A program made the position numbers and the translations under genes. Below the pieces are notes generated by a model. The model made no database searches. It was not told the DNA's origin and worked only from the letters and a program-made list of their open reading frames with translations. This document shows positions 5,977-12,512 of a DNA stretch of 12,569 nucleotides, one piece after another. Numbering within the stretch: position 1 is the first letter of the stretch; the number at the start of each line of letters is the position of its first letter. Source of the DNA: Gaiella sp051003695. GTDB taxonomy: Bacteria > Actinomycetota > Thermoleophilia > Gaiellales > Gaiellaceae. The stretch lies in contig JBPCLB010000255.1 in NCBI GenBank assembly GCA_051003695.1, positions 1 through 12,569 on the forward strand. The letters are read 5' to 3'.

Positions 5977-6525
5977 GTGGCTCATTCGCTCCGCCTGACG
6001 TACGCCGACCCCGCCGAGACATGGCGCACGCGCACGATGGTGCTCGCGGGCGTTGCATCCGTTCAGCTCGTCCTCGTGCTCGTGCTCGGTGGCGCGCTGC
6101 TCGTCAAGCCCGCAGACTCGGCCGACATCACACGCACCCGGCCGCTCTTCGAGGTCGTTCCCGGAGCAGGCAAGCCCGTGGTGGCTGCCAGGCCGATCGC
6201 GACGAAGCGGAGGCCGTCCACCAGCACGAGCGGCGCCGAGCTGCCGAGGCGCAAGGTGTCCGTCCTCGTGCTCAACGGCAACGGCCGTCGGGGCGCCGCT
6301 GCTCTCGCCGCCAACCGCGTCACGGGACGCGGCTACCGCGTCGGCGGCGTCGCGAACGCGCCCAGTCATGCCTACGCCCGCTCGATCGTTCTCTACCGGC
6401 CCGGCTTCAAGGACGAAGGACGACGGCTCGCGCGCGATCTCGGTGTCGGCATCGTCAGCCCGCTCGACGGGATGCGGCCCGGGCAGCTCCACGGCGCCCA
6501 TGCGGTGCTGATCCTCGGCGGCTAG
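5977..6525 (+). CDS. membrane-anchored LytR_C-domain protein
   Basis: A 182-residue protein with a short cytoplasmic N-terminus, one membrane segment (about 20-43, MVLAGVASVQLVLVLVLGGA), a basic/Ser-Thr linker (about 44-91), and a C-terminal domain (92-182). That domain begins KVSVLVLNGNGRRGAAALAA and continues through YRVGGVANAP, SIVLYRPGF and RRLARDLGVGIV. This matches the LytR_C domain often found after LCP (LytR-CpsA-Psr) phosphotransferase domains; here the LCP part is absent. The role of stand-alone LytR_C domains is not settled; extracellular envelope binding is inferred. The GTG start at 5977 is preceded by GGGAG (5968-5972); upstream in-frame codons (to 5794) lie inside the epimerase gene. 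Spacing of 28 bp suggests it is co-transcribed with the epimerase. Confidence 0.8.
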   Translation: MAHSLRLTYADPAETWRTRTMVLAGVASVQLVLVLVLGGALLVKPADSADITRTRPLFEVVPGAGKPVVAARPIATKRRPSTSTSGAELPRRKVSVLVLNGNGRRGAAALAANRVTGRGYRVGGVANAPSHAYARSIVLYRPGFKDEGRRLARDLGVGIVSPLDGMRPGQLHGAHAVLILGG

Positions 6526-6527
6526 CC

Positions 6528-6618
6528 CTCGCTGCGCTCGGCGCAAGGTGCCGGACAGGTCCGGCACCGACACGGCTTCGATGAGACGAACCGAGACGCC
6601 GCACTTGTTGTCAGGCAC
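6528..6618. repeat. REP/MITE-like inverted repeat element between convergent genes
   Basis: GGTGCCGGAC (6547-6556) and GTCCGGCACC (6559-6568) are perfect inverted arms around AG. A related inverted copy, TGTCAGGCAC, follows at 6609-6618 and matches the reverse complement of GTGCCGGACA in 9 of 10 positions. Just upstream is CTCGCTGCGCTC (6528-6539), also present in reverse at 462-473. The element fills most of the 113-bp gap between convergent stop codons (6525 and 6639) and could act as a bidirectional terminator. Similarity to REP-type GTGCCTGACA elements is my inference. Confidence 0.5.
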
Positions 6619-6638
6619 ATCTCCGGAAGACGCTGTGC

Positions 6639-8579
6639 CTATTCGCAGGCGCCGTTGTCGACGGCGTCGCGTGCGAGATCGAGCGGGCCGCCCTTGCTCC
6701 ACCGGCGGCTCTTCGGGTCGAGCGTGTAGGCGGCGTTGAGCGCCTTGTAGGCGGCGCAGAGGTCGCCCGTCGCGAACGTGTGGTAACGCCCGAGCTCGAC
6801 CAGCGGCTCGGGGTTCTCCGGCTGCATCCGCACAGCCGCCTCGTACCACTGCACCGCGGCTCGCTCGCGGCCCTCGCGGTCAGCGATCAGCGCGCGTACA
6901 TAGAGCGGCCCGAGCGAGAGTGGGTCGAGCGTGCGCGCGCGCGAGACGAGCGAAGCGGCCCGGTCCGTGCGTCCGTTGACGTCGAGCTCGACGTAGGCGT
7001 CGTCGACAGCCTCGGCCGCGAGCCGTGGAGAGGCGAGCGAGGCGAGGAGTGCGGCGCCCACCGCGACGACCGACACCACGGCAGGGAGCCCACCGCGCAT
7101 CAGGACGGTCGGCCGGCCCGCTGCAAGCACGGCGCCGAGCGCGACGAGGGCCGGCCCGCTGACGGCGAGAAAGTCGAGGTCGTAGTCGACGAGCGCGTGC
7201 ACGGCAAAGGCAAGCGGCAAGGCCGCGAGGGCGACGACGGCTGTGCGCTCCACGCCCTCGGTCCGTCGGAGGGCTCGTCTGAATCCGGCGAGCGCGCCAC
7301 CGGCCACGAGCAAGGCCAGGGCGACTGCGACGAGACCCCCGTCCGAGAGGAGCTGCAACGGGACGCTGTGCGGCTCGCGCACGGATGAGGCATCGTCGCG
7401 AACCGGAAGCCTCGCGACGGAGAACGTGCCGGCGCCGGTTCCTCCGAGCAGGTGGTCCTCGGCGACCTCGAGCGCCTCGTCCCACCACGCGAGCCGGTTG
7501 TTCGCGCACGCCTCGACGAGCCTGCCGGGGTCGTTCGAGCACTCCCCGCCCGAGATCTGGTCACCCGCCCACGTGATCGGGTTGCCCGAAGCTATCGCCA
7601 GACCCACGATGCCCGCCACCACGAGCAGACACGTGCCGCCGACGAGTGCACCGATCACGGATCGACGTCGGCTCTCGGCGAGCTGCCTCAGCGGAGCACC
7701 CGCGGCCAGAACACAGGTGACCGCGAGCCCCGCGAGCGCGAGTGCAGCAAAGAGCGGCGCCACGTCCTCCCGCGCACGGCGCCCGACGTCGTCGTCGACG
7801 AGCGCAGGCTCCGAGAATGCCCAGCCGGCGACCACAGCCGCCGGCAGAGCGACGAGTGCGAGCAGGAGGGCGCTCTCGAGACCGCGCGGCCCGAGCGCGA
7901 GCCAGAACGCGACGACGACGACCGCGGCGACGATTCCCGCCCGCGACTGCGTCAGCAGCAGAGCGACGAGTGCGGCGAAGACGAGCGCGCCGCCTGCCGC
8001 CCGCCGGACGCGCGACTCGGCCGCTGCCACCCAGAGTCCCAGGACGATCGCGGCGTTGGCGAGCAGCGCAAGCGCGTTCCAGTAGCCGACCGGATCGCGC
8101 AGGCGCGCCCTCCGGTCGCCATCGGGATGAAGCTCCGGCAGGCCGACCCCGGCCAACGCCCAGAGCAGCGCGGCGCCGAGCACGACCCCGAGAACCACTG
8201 CAAGCCACCGCACGCGGACGCCGACGAGCCCCCCGAGCACGAGCGCGGCGAGATAGACGACTCCCCGGTTGAGCCATGACCATGAGGCATCGCCGGCCAC
8301 GGACCACGCGATCGACGCACCCGACCAGCACGCGAGGCCAACGCTGCCGAGCACGACCGCCCAGCCCGCCGCATCGAGCCGCGGGACTGTGCCGATGCCG
8401 CGGAGCGCGAGCACGAGCGCAACGACTGCGAGGGCTACTGCGGCTCCGCCGACGCTCGCAATCGCACCTTCACCGGAACCGCCACCCGCGAAGACGAAAC
8501 CCGTGCAAAGGAGGCCGAGGGCTCCGACCAGAACAAGGCTGAAACGCGACACCGCCGCGGGTCGCGTCCCCCCGTCCAT
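6639..8579 (-). CDS. O-antigen ligase/polymerase-like membrane protein with C-terminal TPR-like region
   Basis: A 646-residue multi-pass membrane protein. Many hydrophobic segments run from about 11 to 520. Family-type motifs are RLRDPVGYWNALA (159-171), TQSRAG (210-215), a long extracytoplasmic loop (about 335-405) with NNRLAWWDEALEVAEDHLLG (360-379) and G-TGAGTFSVAR, then EPHSVPLQLLSDGGLVAVAL (402-421), the layout of the Wzy_C/O-antigen ligase family. After the last membrane segment, residues about 525-646 hold helix pairs like tetratricopeptide repeats (LVSRARTLDPLSL, WYEAAVRMQPENPEPL, LNAAYTLDPKS). The known family role is joining or polymerising undecaprenyl-linked glycans at the outer face of the membrane; the glycan here is unknown. 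The ATG at 8579 lies eight bases after TAGCGT with no Shine-Dalgarno sequence. It converges with the LytR_C gene and diverges from a secreted-protein gene. Confidence 0.85.
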   Translation of the reverse strand: MDGGTRPAAVSRFSLVLVGALGLLCTGFVFAGGGSGEGAIASVGGAAVALAVVALVLALRGIGTVPRLDAAGWAVVLGSVGLACWSGASIAWSVAGDASWSWLNRGVVYLAALVLGGLVGVRVRWLAVVLGVVLGAALLWALAGVGLPELHPDGDRRARLRDPVGYWNALALLANAAIVLGLWVAAAESRVRRAAGGALVFAALVALLLTQSRAGIVAAVVVVAFWLALGPRGLESALLLALVALPAAVVAGWAFSEPALVDDDVGRRAREDVAPLFAALALAGLAVTCVLAAGAPLRQLAESRRRSVIGALVGGTCLLVVAGIVGLAIASGNPITWAGDQISGGECSNDPGRLVEACANNRLAWWDEALEVAEDHLLGGTGAGTFSVARLPVRDDASSVREPHSVPLQLLSDGGLVAVALALLVAGGALAGFRRALRRTEGVERTAVVALAALPLAFAVHALVDYDLDFLAVSGPALVALGAVLAAGRPTVLMRGGLPAVVSVVAVGAALLASLASPRLAAEAVDDAYVELDVNGRTDRAASLVSRARTLDPLSLGPLYVRALIADREGRERAAVQWYEAAVRMQPENPEPLVELGRYHTFATGDLCAAYKALNAAYTLDPKSRRWSKGGPLDLARDAVDNGACE

Positions 8580-8587
8580 CGTGACTC

Positions 8588-8593
8588 ACGCTA
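8588..8593 (-). promoter_or_regulatory. -10 box TAGCGT, leaderless-type, for the O-antigen-ligase-like gene
   Basis: On the minus strand TAGCGT (8593..8588) stands eight bases before the ATG at 8579, the same distance as the tmk -10 from its GTG. No ribosome binding site and no good -35 box are visible. Confidence 0.35.
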
Positions 8594-8711
8594 TCACGGC
8601 ATCGAGACGATCCGCCCGTGCGACGGAAGACTCCGGGTACCTTGCCCGCACCGTTGTCTTACACATGGTTTACCCTTCTCTGACCGCCGACTCATGCTCG
8701 GCGAGGAGACT

Positions 8712-9326
8712 GTGCCGCCTCGCTCCGCCCGACCGCCATCCATGACCGTCGTACCTCTCCCGAGACGCATGCGCCCGCTGGCGTGCATCGCGCTCCTGGT
8801 TGCCGCCGTCGTCTTGCTCGGAGCGGGTCAGGCGCACGCCGTCTCGAGCGCCACGAAGAGCTGTGCCGAGGAGGTCGTCAACGACTGGTACGGGAACTCG
8901 CGAGTCGACAAGATCTTCCCCCTGCGCTGTTACCGCGAGGCAATCCGCACGCTGACCGTCGACGTGATCGAGTACTCGAACGCGGAAGAGGACATCCTCC
9001 GAGCGCTCGCGTACGCGCGGAAGGGACTCAACGACCCCGGGACGGGAGCGCCTGCGACACCCCCTCCCGGCGTCACCGGTGAAGATCCGACGAGCCCGGA
9101 CGATCCGACCACACCGGACGACCCGACCACACCGGACGATCCCACGTCCACCGAGACCGTCGCGGGCGGTGCCGGCGACGAAGTCGATACCGCCGGCCCG
9201 TCGTCGGTGCCGATCCCCTTGCTCGTGCTCGGTGGACTCGCTCTCCTGCTCCTCGCAGCAGGCGGCGCCGGCTATCTGAACCGTCGTCGCAATGCCGGCG
9301 CCGGGCCTGACGGCAGCGCCCCGTAG
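8712..9326 (+). CDS. secreted protein with repeat linker and C-terminal membrane anchor, family unknown
   Basis: A 204-residue protein from the GTG at 8712, chosen because GAGGAG lies at 8703-8708. ATG at 8694, 8742 or 8769 is also possible, and all keep the same signal peptide. Layout: basic N-terminus with PRRMRP, hydrophobic core (LACIALLVAAVVLLGAG), AHA cleavage site (after about residue 43); a compact domain (about 44-108) with C51, C73 and the pattern DWYGNSRVDKIFPLRCYREAI; a Pro/Asp/Thr linker with DDPTTP repeats (about 113-137); one membrane helix (about 157-179, IPLLVLGGLALLLLAAGGA) and a short basic tail, NRRR. The two cysteines could form a disulfide. There is no LPxTG sortase motif. 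The product would sit outside the membrane, anchored at the C-terminus. Function is unknown; its place beside the polysaccharide ligase suggests an envelope role, which is inference only. Confidence 0.75.
   Translation: MPPRSARPPSMTVVPLPRRMRPLACIALLVAAVVLLGAGQAHAVSSATKSCAEEVVNDWYGNSRVDKIFPLRCYREAIRTLTVDVIEYSNAEEDILRALAYARKGLNDPGTGAPATPPPGVTGEDPTSPDDPTTPDDPTTPDDPTSTETVAGGAGDEVDTAGPSSVPIPLLVLGGLALLLLAAGGAGYLNRRRNAGAGPDGSAP
9098..9145 (+). repeat. 18-bp tandem repeat encoding the DDPTTP linker
   Basis: Two nearly identical 18-bp units (9098-9115 and 9116-9133, one C/T difference) are followed by a partial third unit (9134-9143, GGACGATCCC). Each encodes a DDPTTP-type hexapeptide, so the repeat number can change without breaking the frame. 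Slippage-driven variation in linker length is plausible. Confidence 0.75.
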
Positions 9327-9349
9327 ACACGGGAGAGAGACGCGGCCCC

Positions 9350-9403
9350 GGCACGCGGTGCGACGAAATCGTGCCTCTGGCGAGGGATGGCACGCGGTAG
9401 ACT
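9350..9403 (+). promoter_or_regulatory. candidate nrdJ promoter with direct repeats
   Basis: GGCACGCGGT occurs at 9350-9359 and 9389-9398, with the inverted arm CGTGCC between them at 9370-9375. The second copy runs into TAGACT (9398-9403), a candidate -10, though no good -35 was found. Transcription from here would give a leader of about 155 bases before the nrdJ ATG. The repeats could be an operator, or the first copy with CGTGCC could form a hairpin ending the upstream gene. The rest of the gap (9404-9550) is pyrimidine-rich with two GTTTTTC runs, and nothing else was recognised. Confidence 0.3.
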
Positions 9404-9550
9404 GGCGTGATGCGAGCAACGGTGTTTTTCCGCTCTTTGCAGGTTTTTCTCTCTGCTCTCCGTACCGTCCGACCCTGCTCCTACAGTCCCCTGTCCGCTC
9501 GCAGGATGCCGACCACGCACCGGCGTGCAGCGATCCAGACCACCTAAGCC

Positions 9551-9559
9551 GGGGAGGAG
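9551..9559 (+). promoter_or_regulatory. strong ribosome binding site of nrdJ
   Basis: GGGGAGGAG lies 5 bases before the ATG at 9565. It fixes the nrdJ start, although the frame is open upstream to about 9292, and it is the strongest Shine-Dalgarno sequence in the window. Confidence 0.85.
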
Positions 9560-9564
9560 ACCAA

Positions 9565-12348
9565 ATGGCCACCGCCAAGGACGCGACGACCACGACGATC
9601 ACCGAGACGGAGGTCGACGACGTCGTCAACACCGTGCTCGACGCGGAGGCCGCCGTCACACCGAAGCGCTTCTTCACGATCCCCGGACGCGACCCGTTCG
9701 ACGAGATCGAGTGGGAGCTCCGCGACGCGCTGATTCCGGGGAAGAACGGCCCGGCCTTCGAGCAGCGTCAGGTCGAGTTTCCAAAGTTCTGGTCGCAGAC
9801 CGCCACGAACATCGTCGCGCAGAAGTACTTCCGTGGCCGCATGGCTTCGCCCGAGCGCGAGCGGTCGGTCAAGCAGATGATCGGCCGGGTCGCCGACACG
9901 ATCGCCGGCTGGGGCCGGCAAGGCGGCTACTTCGGAAGCGACGAGGAGTACGAGACCTTCCACGCGGAGCTGAAGGCGATTCTCGTCAACCAGATCGCGT
10001 CGTTCAACTCACCCGTGTGGTTCAACGTCGGTTTCGAGGAGACGCCGCAGTGCTCCGCCTGCTTCATCCTCTCGATCGAGGACTCGATGGACTCCATTCT
10101 CGACTGGATCCGCCGTGAGGGGGTCATCTTCCGCGGCGGCTCCGGCTCGGGTGTCAACCTCTCCCGACTTCGCTCCTCGAAGGAACAGCTCTCCAAGGGC
10201 GGCTACGCCTCGGGCCCCGTCTCGTTCATGCGCGGGGCGGACGCCTCCGCCGGGACGATCAAATCGGGTGGCAAGACGCGACGTGCCGCGAAGATGGTCG
10301 TGCTCGACGTCGACCACCCGGATGTCGAGGAGTTCATCTGGTGCAAGGCCAAGGAGGAGCGGAAGGCGCGGGTGCTCGAGGCGGCCGGGTACGACATGTC
10401 GCTCGACTCCCCCGACTGGGCTTCGATCCAGTATCAGAATGCGAACAACTCGGTGCGCGTCAGCGACGCGTTCATGGAGGCGGTCGTCGAAGGGAAGGAG
10501 TGGGGGCTCACCGCGCGCACCGACGGCACGGTGCTGGAGACCGTCGAGGCACGGAAGCTGCTCGAGGGCATCGCGGCCGCCGCCTGGGAATGCGCCGATC
10601 CCGGCGTGCAGTACGACACCACGATCAACGCCTGGCACACGTTGCCGAACACCGGTCGGATCAACGCGTCGAATCCGTGCAGCGAGTACCTGTCGATCGA
10701 CGACAGCGCCTGCAACCTCTCCTCGCTCAACCTGATGAAGTTCCGCAAAGAGGACGGCGAGCTGGATGTCGAGGCGTTCGAGCACGCCGTCGACGTGATG
10801 CTCCTCGCACAGGAGATCATGGTCGGCTACTCGTCCTACCCGACGCCCCAGATCACGCAGAACGCCCTCGGTTACCGCCAGCTCGGCCTCGGCTACGCGA
10901 ACCTCGGTGCCCTGCTGATGGCACGTGGGCTGCCGTACGACTCGGACGAGGGTCGTGCCTACGCCGCCGCGATCACCGCGCTGATGACCGGTCGTGCGTA
11001 CCGGAAATCGGCGGAGGTGGCGAAGCGGATGGGCGCGTTCGCCGGCTATCAGCGCAACGCGGCCGCCATGCTCGGGGTGATCGCGAAGCACCGCGCCGCG
11101 GTCGGGAACATCCAGCATCCGGAGACCGTCCCGGCCGATCTGCTCGGTGCGGCAAGGCGCGCTTGGGATGACGCACTCGAGATCGGCGAGGTCCATGGAT
11201 ACCGAAATGCGCAGTCGGTGGTGATCGCGCCCACCGGGACGATTTCTTTCATGATGGACTGTGATACGACGGGGATCGAGCCGGACTTCTCGCTCGTGAA
11301 ATCGAAGAAGCTCGTCGGCGGCGGCGACATCACGATCGTCAACAAGACGGTGCCGATGGCACTCCGCGAGCTCGGCTACGCACCCGTCGAGGTCGAGGAG
11401 ATAGTCGCCTTCATCGACGAGCGTGGCAGCGTGATCGGAGCGCCGCACCTCAAGAGCGAGCACTACCCCGTGTTCGACTGCGCGATCGGCGAGCGCGCGA
11501 TTCACTACATGGGCCACGTGAAGATGATGGGTGCGACCCAGCCGTTCATCAGCGGTGCGATCTCGAAGACCGTGAATTTGCCCGAAGCGGCGACGATCGC
11601 CGAGGTCGCGCAGCTCCTGGTCGAGTCGTGGCAGCTCGGCGTCAAGGCGATCGCGATCTACCGCGACAACTGCAAGGTCGCCCAACCGCTCTCCGGCTCG
11701 TCCGCCGACAAGGTCGCCGCTGCGCTGCTCCCGGCCGGGGCGACGGGCGTCATGGCGCACCCGCAGCGTCGTCGGCTGCCCGACGACCGCACCGAGGTCG
11801 GGCGCAAGTTTCGCGTCGGTGAATACGAGGGCTACATCCACGTCGGGCTGTTCGAGGACGGCACGCCCGGCGACATCTTCGTGGACATCGCGAAGGAGGG
11901 CACGACGCTCGCCGGCCTGATGAACTCGTTCGTGATCTCGGTCTCACTCGGGCTCCAGTACGGCGTGCCGCTCGAGGTGTACGTCTCGAAGTTCAGCCAC
12001 ATGCGCTTCGAGCCGAGCGGAATCACGAACGACCCGGACATCCGGGCCGCAAAGTCGCTCGTCGACTACACCTTCCGCTGGATGGGGAAGAAGTTCCTCA
12101 CCGCCGATCAGCAAGAGGAGGCGGGGATCCTCACGCCGGAGGTCAAGGCGCGGCTCGCTGCCGCGTACGCGGAGAGCCCCGGCGCGGGTCTCGCCGCCCA
12201 GGCGGTCGAGGCGGCTCCGCCCGGGCAGACCGCCCTCTTCAATCAGTGGGAGGATGCAGTGGAGTGCGCCCGCTGTGGTGGCCGGATGGTGCGGACGGGC
12301 AGTTGCTACACCTGCCGTGATTGCGGAACGAACACCGGCTGCTCGTAG
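9565..12348 (+). CDS. nrdJ: adenosylcobalamin-dependent (class II) ribonucleotide reductase
   Basis: A 927-residue NrdJ that makes deoxyribonucleotides from ribonucleotides using a cobalamin-derived thiyl radical, without needing oxygen. Catalytic features: SACF with C166 (C163 adjacent) and C383 (SACNLSSLNL) as the reducing pair, and NPCSE with N370, C372 (thiyl-radical cysteine) and E374. C372 and C383 are 11 apart, as in characterised class II enzymes. GGSGSGVNLS (191-200) and APTGTISFMMDCDTTGIEPDF are conserved family segments. A TSCPD-type domain follows (about 735-845: VGRKFRVGEYEGYIHVGLFE, GLMNSFVISVSLGLQYG, and SKFSHMRFEPSGITNDPD). The C-terminus has CxxC pairs (C901/C904, C917/C920) plus C914 and C926, the zinc-ribbon-like tail thought to pass electrons from thioredoxin. 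No ATP-cone is evident at the N-terminus. It appears to be a single-gene transcription unit ending at a strong hairpin. Confidence 0.97.
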   Translation: MATAKDATTTTITETEVDDVVNTVLDAEAAVTPKRFFTIPGRDPFDEIEWELRDALIPGKNGPAFEQRQVEFPKFWSQTATNIVAQKYFRGRMASPERERSVKQMIGRVADTIAGWGRQGGYFGSDEEYETFHAELKAILVNQIASFNSPVWFNVGFEETPQCSACFILSIEDSMDSILDWIRREGVIFRGGSGSGVNLSRLRSSKEQLSKGGYASGPVSFMRGADASAGTIKSGGKTRRAAKMVVLDVDHPDVEEFIWCKAKEERKARVLEAAGYDMSLDSPDWASIQYQNANNSVRVSDAFMEAVVEGKEWGLTARTDGTVLETVEARKLLEGIAAAAWECADPGVQYDTTINAWHTLPNTGRINASNPCSEYLSIDDSACNLSSLNLMKFRKEDGELDVEAFEHAVDVMLLAQEIMVGYSSYPTPQITQNALGYRQLGLGYANLGALLMARGLPYDSDEGRAYAAAITALMTGRAYRKSAEVAKRMGAFAGYQRNAAAMLGVIAKHRAAVGNIQHPETVPADLLGAARRAWDDALEIGEVHGYRNAQSVVIAPTGTISFMMDCDTTGIEPDFSLVKSKKLVGGGDITIVNKTVPMALRELGYAPVEVEEIVAFIDERGSVIGAPHLKSEHYPVFDCAIGERAIHYMGHVKMMGATQPFISGAISKTVNLPEAATIAEVAQLLVESWQLGVKAIAIYRDNCKVAQPLSGSSADKVAAALLPAGATGVMAHPQRRRLPDDRTEVGRKFRVGEYEGYIHVGLFEDGTPGDIFVDIAKEGTTLAGLMNSFVISVSLGLQYGVPLEVYVSKFSHMRFEPSGITNDPDIRAAKSLVDYTFRWMGKKFLTADQQEEAGILTPEVKARLAAAYAESPGAGLAAQAVEAAPPGQTALFNQWEDAVECARCGGRMVRTGSCYTCRDCGTNTGCS

Positions 12349-12368
12349 AGCACCGGCTGCTCGGAGAG
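12333..12368 (+). repeat. 18-bp tandem duplication across the nrdJ stop codon
   Basis: CACCGGCTGCTCGTAGAG (12333-12350) is followed at once by a copy with one change (12351-12368, GGAG for GTAG). The first unit contains the last codons and the TAG stop of nrdJ; in the second, the stop is changed to GAG. Each unit plus the bases after it forms a small hairpin (TGCTC/GAGCA). A third, shorter copy, GGCTGCTCGAGAGCA, lies at 12441-12455. Confidence 0.8.
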
Positions 12369-12400
12369 CAGACGGGCCTTCAGTTCAGGTAGCTGGATCA

Positions 12401-12433
12401 GACGAGCGCCCCGGCCATGCAGGGGCGCTCGTC
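12401..12433. terminator. strong hairpin terminator after nrdJ
   Basis: GACGAGCGCCCC (12401-12412) and GGGGCGCTCGTC (12422-12433) form a perfect 12-bp stem with a 9-base loop, 52 bp after the nrdJ stop. There is no T-tract, which is usual for actinobacterial hairpin terminators. It lies between convergent stops (12348 and 12513), so it can serve both directions. Confidence 0.8.
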
Positions 12434-12512
12434 GTTCGACGGCTGCTCGAGAGCACGGTGCTGCGCGTACCGGTCTCGCGAGGACCCGCGCGTCGGGTTG
12501 CCTGCCTCGGGA

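Noticed and set aside
9098..9145. Possible CRISPR-like repeats
   Set aside because: In-frame 18-bp coding repeats without spacers, encoding a Pro/Asp/Thr linker.
9190..9326. Sortase-type cell-wall anchor at the C-terminus of the secreted protein
   Set aside because: A hydrophobic segment and basic tail are present but there is no LPxTG-like motif before the helix, so a plain membrane anchor is the simpler reading.
9292..9564. N-terminal extension of nrdJ from the upstream in-frame open region
   Set aside because: A strong Shine-Dalgarno sequence precedes the ATG at 9565, and the upstream translation is not like the family.
9540..9570. B12-box-like string AGCCGGGGAGGAGACC just before nrdJ, suggesting a cobalamin riboswitch
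   Set aside because: It coincides with the ribosome binding site, has extra bases compared with the B12-box consensus, and no other conserved riboswitch element (for example GCCACTG) was found upstream. A B12-using enzyme would also not be expected to be shut off by B12.
10009..11841. Long antisense open frame opposite nrdJ
   Set aside because: Antisense shadow of a conserved enzyme in GC-rich DNA; no recognisable motifs and an Arg/Asp/Val-heavy composition.
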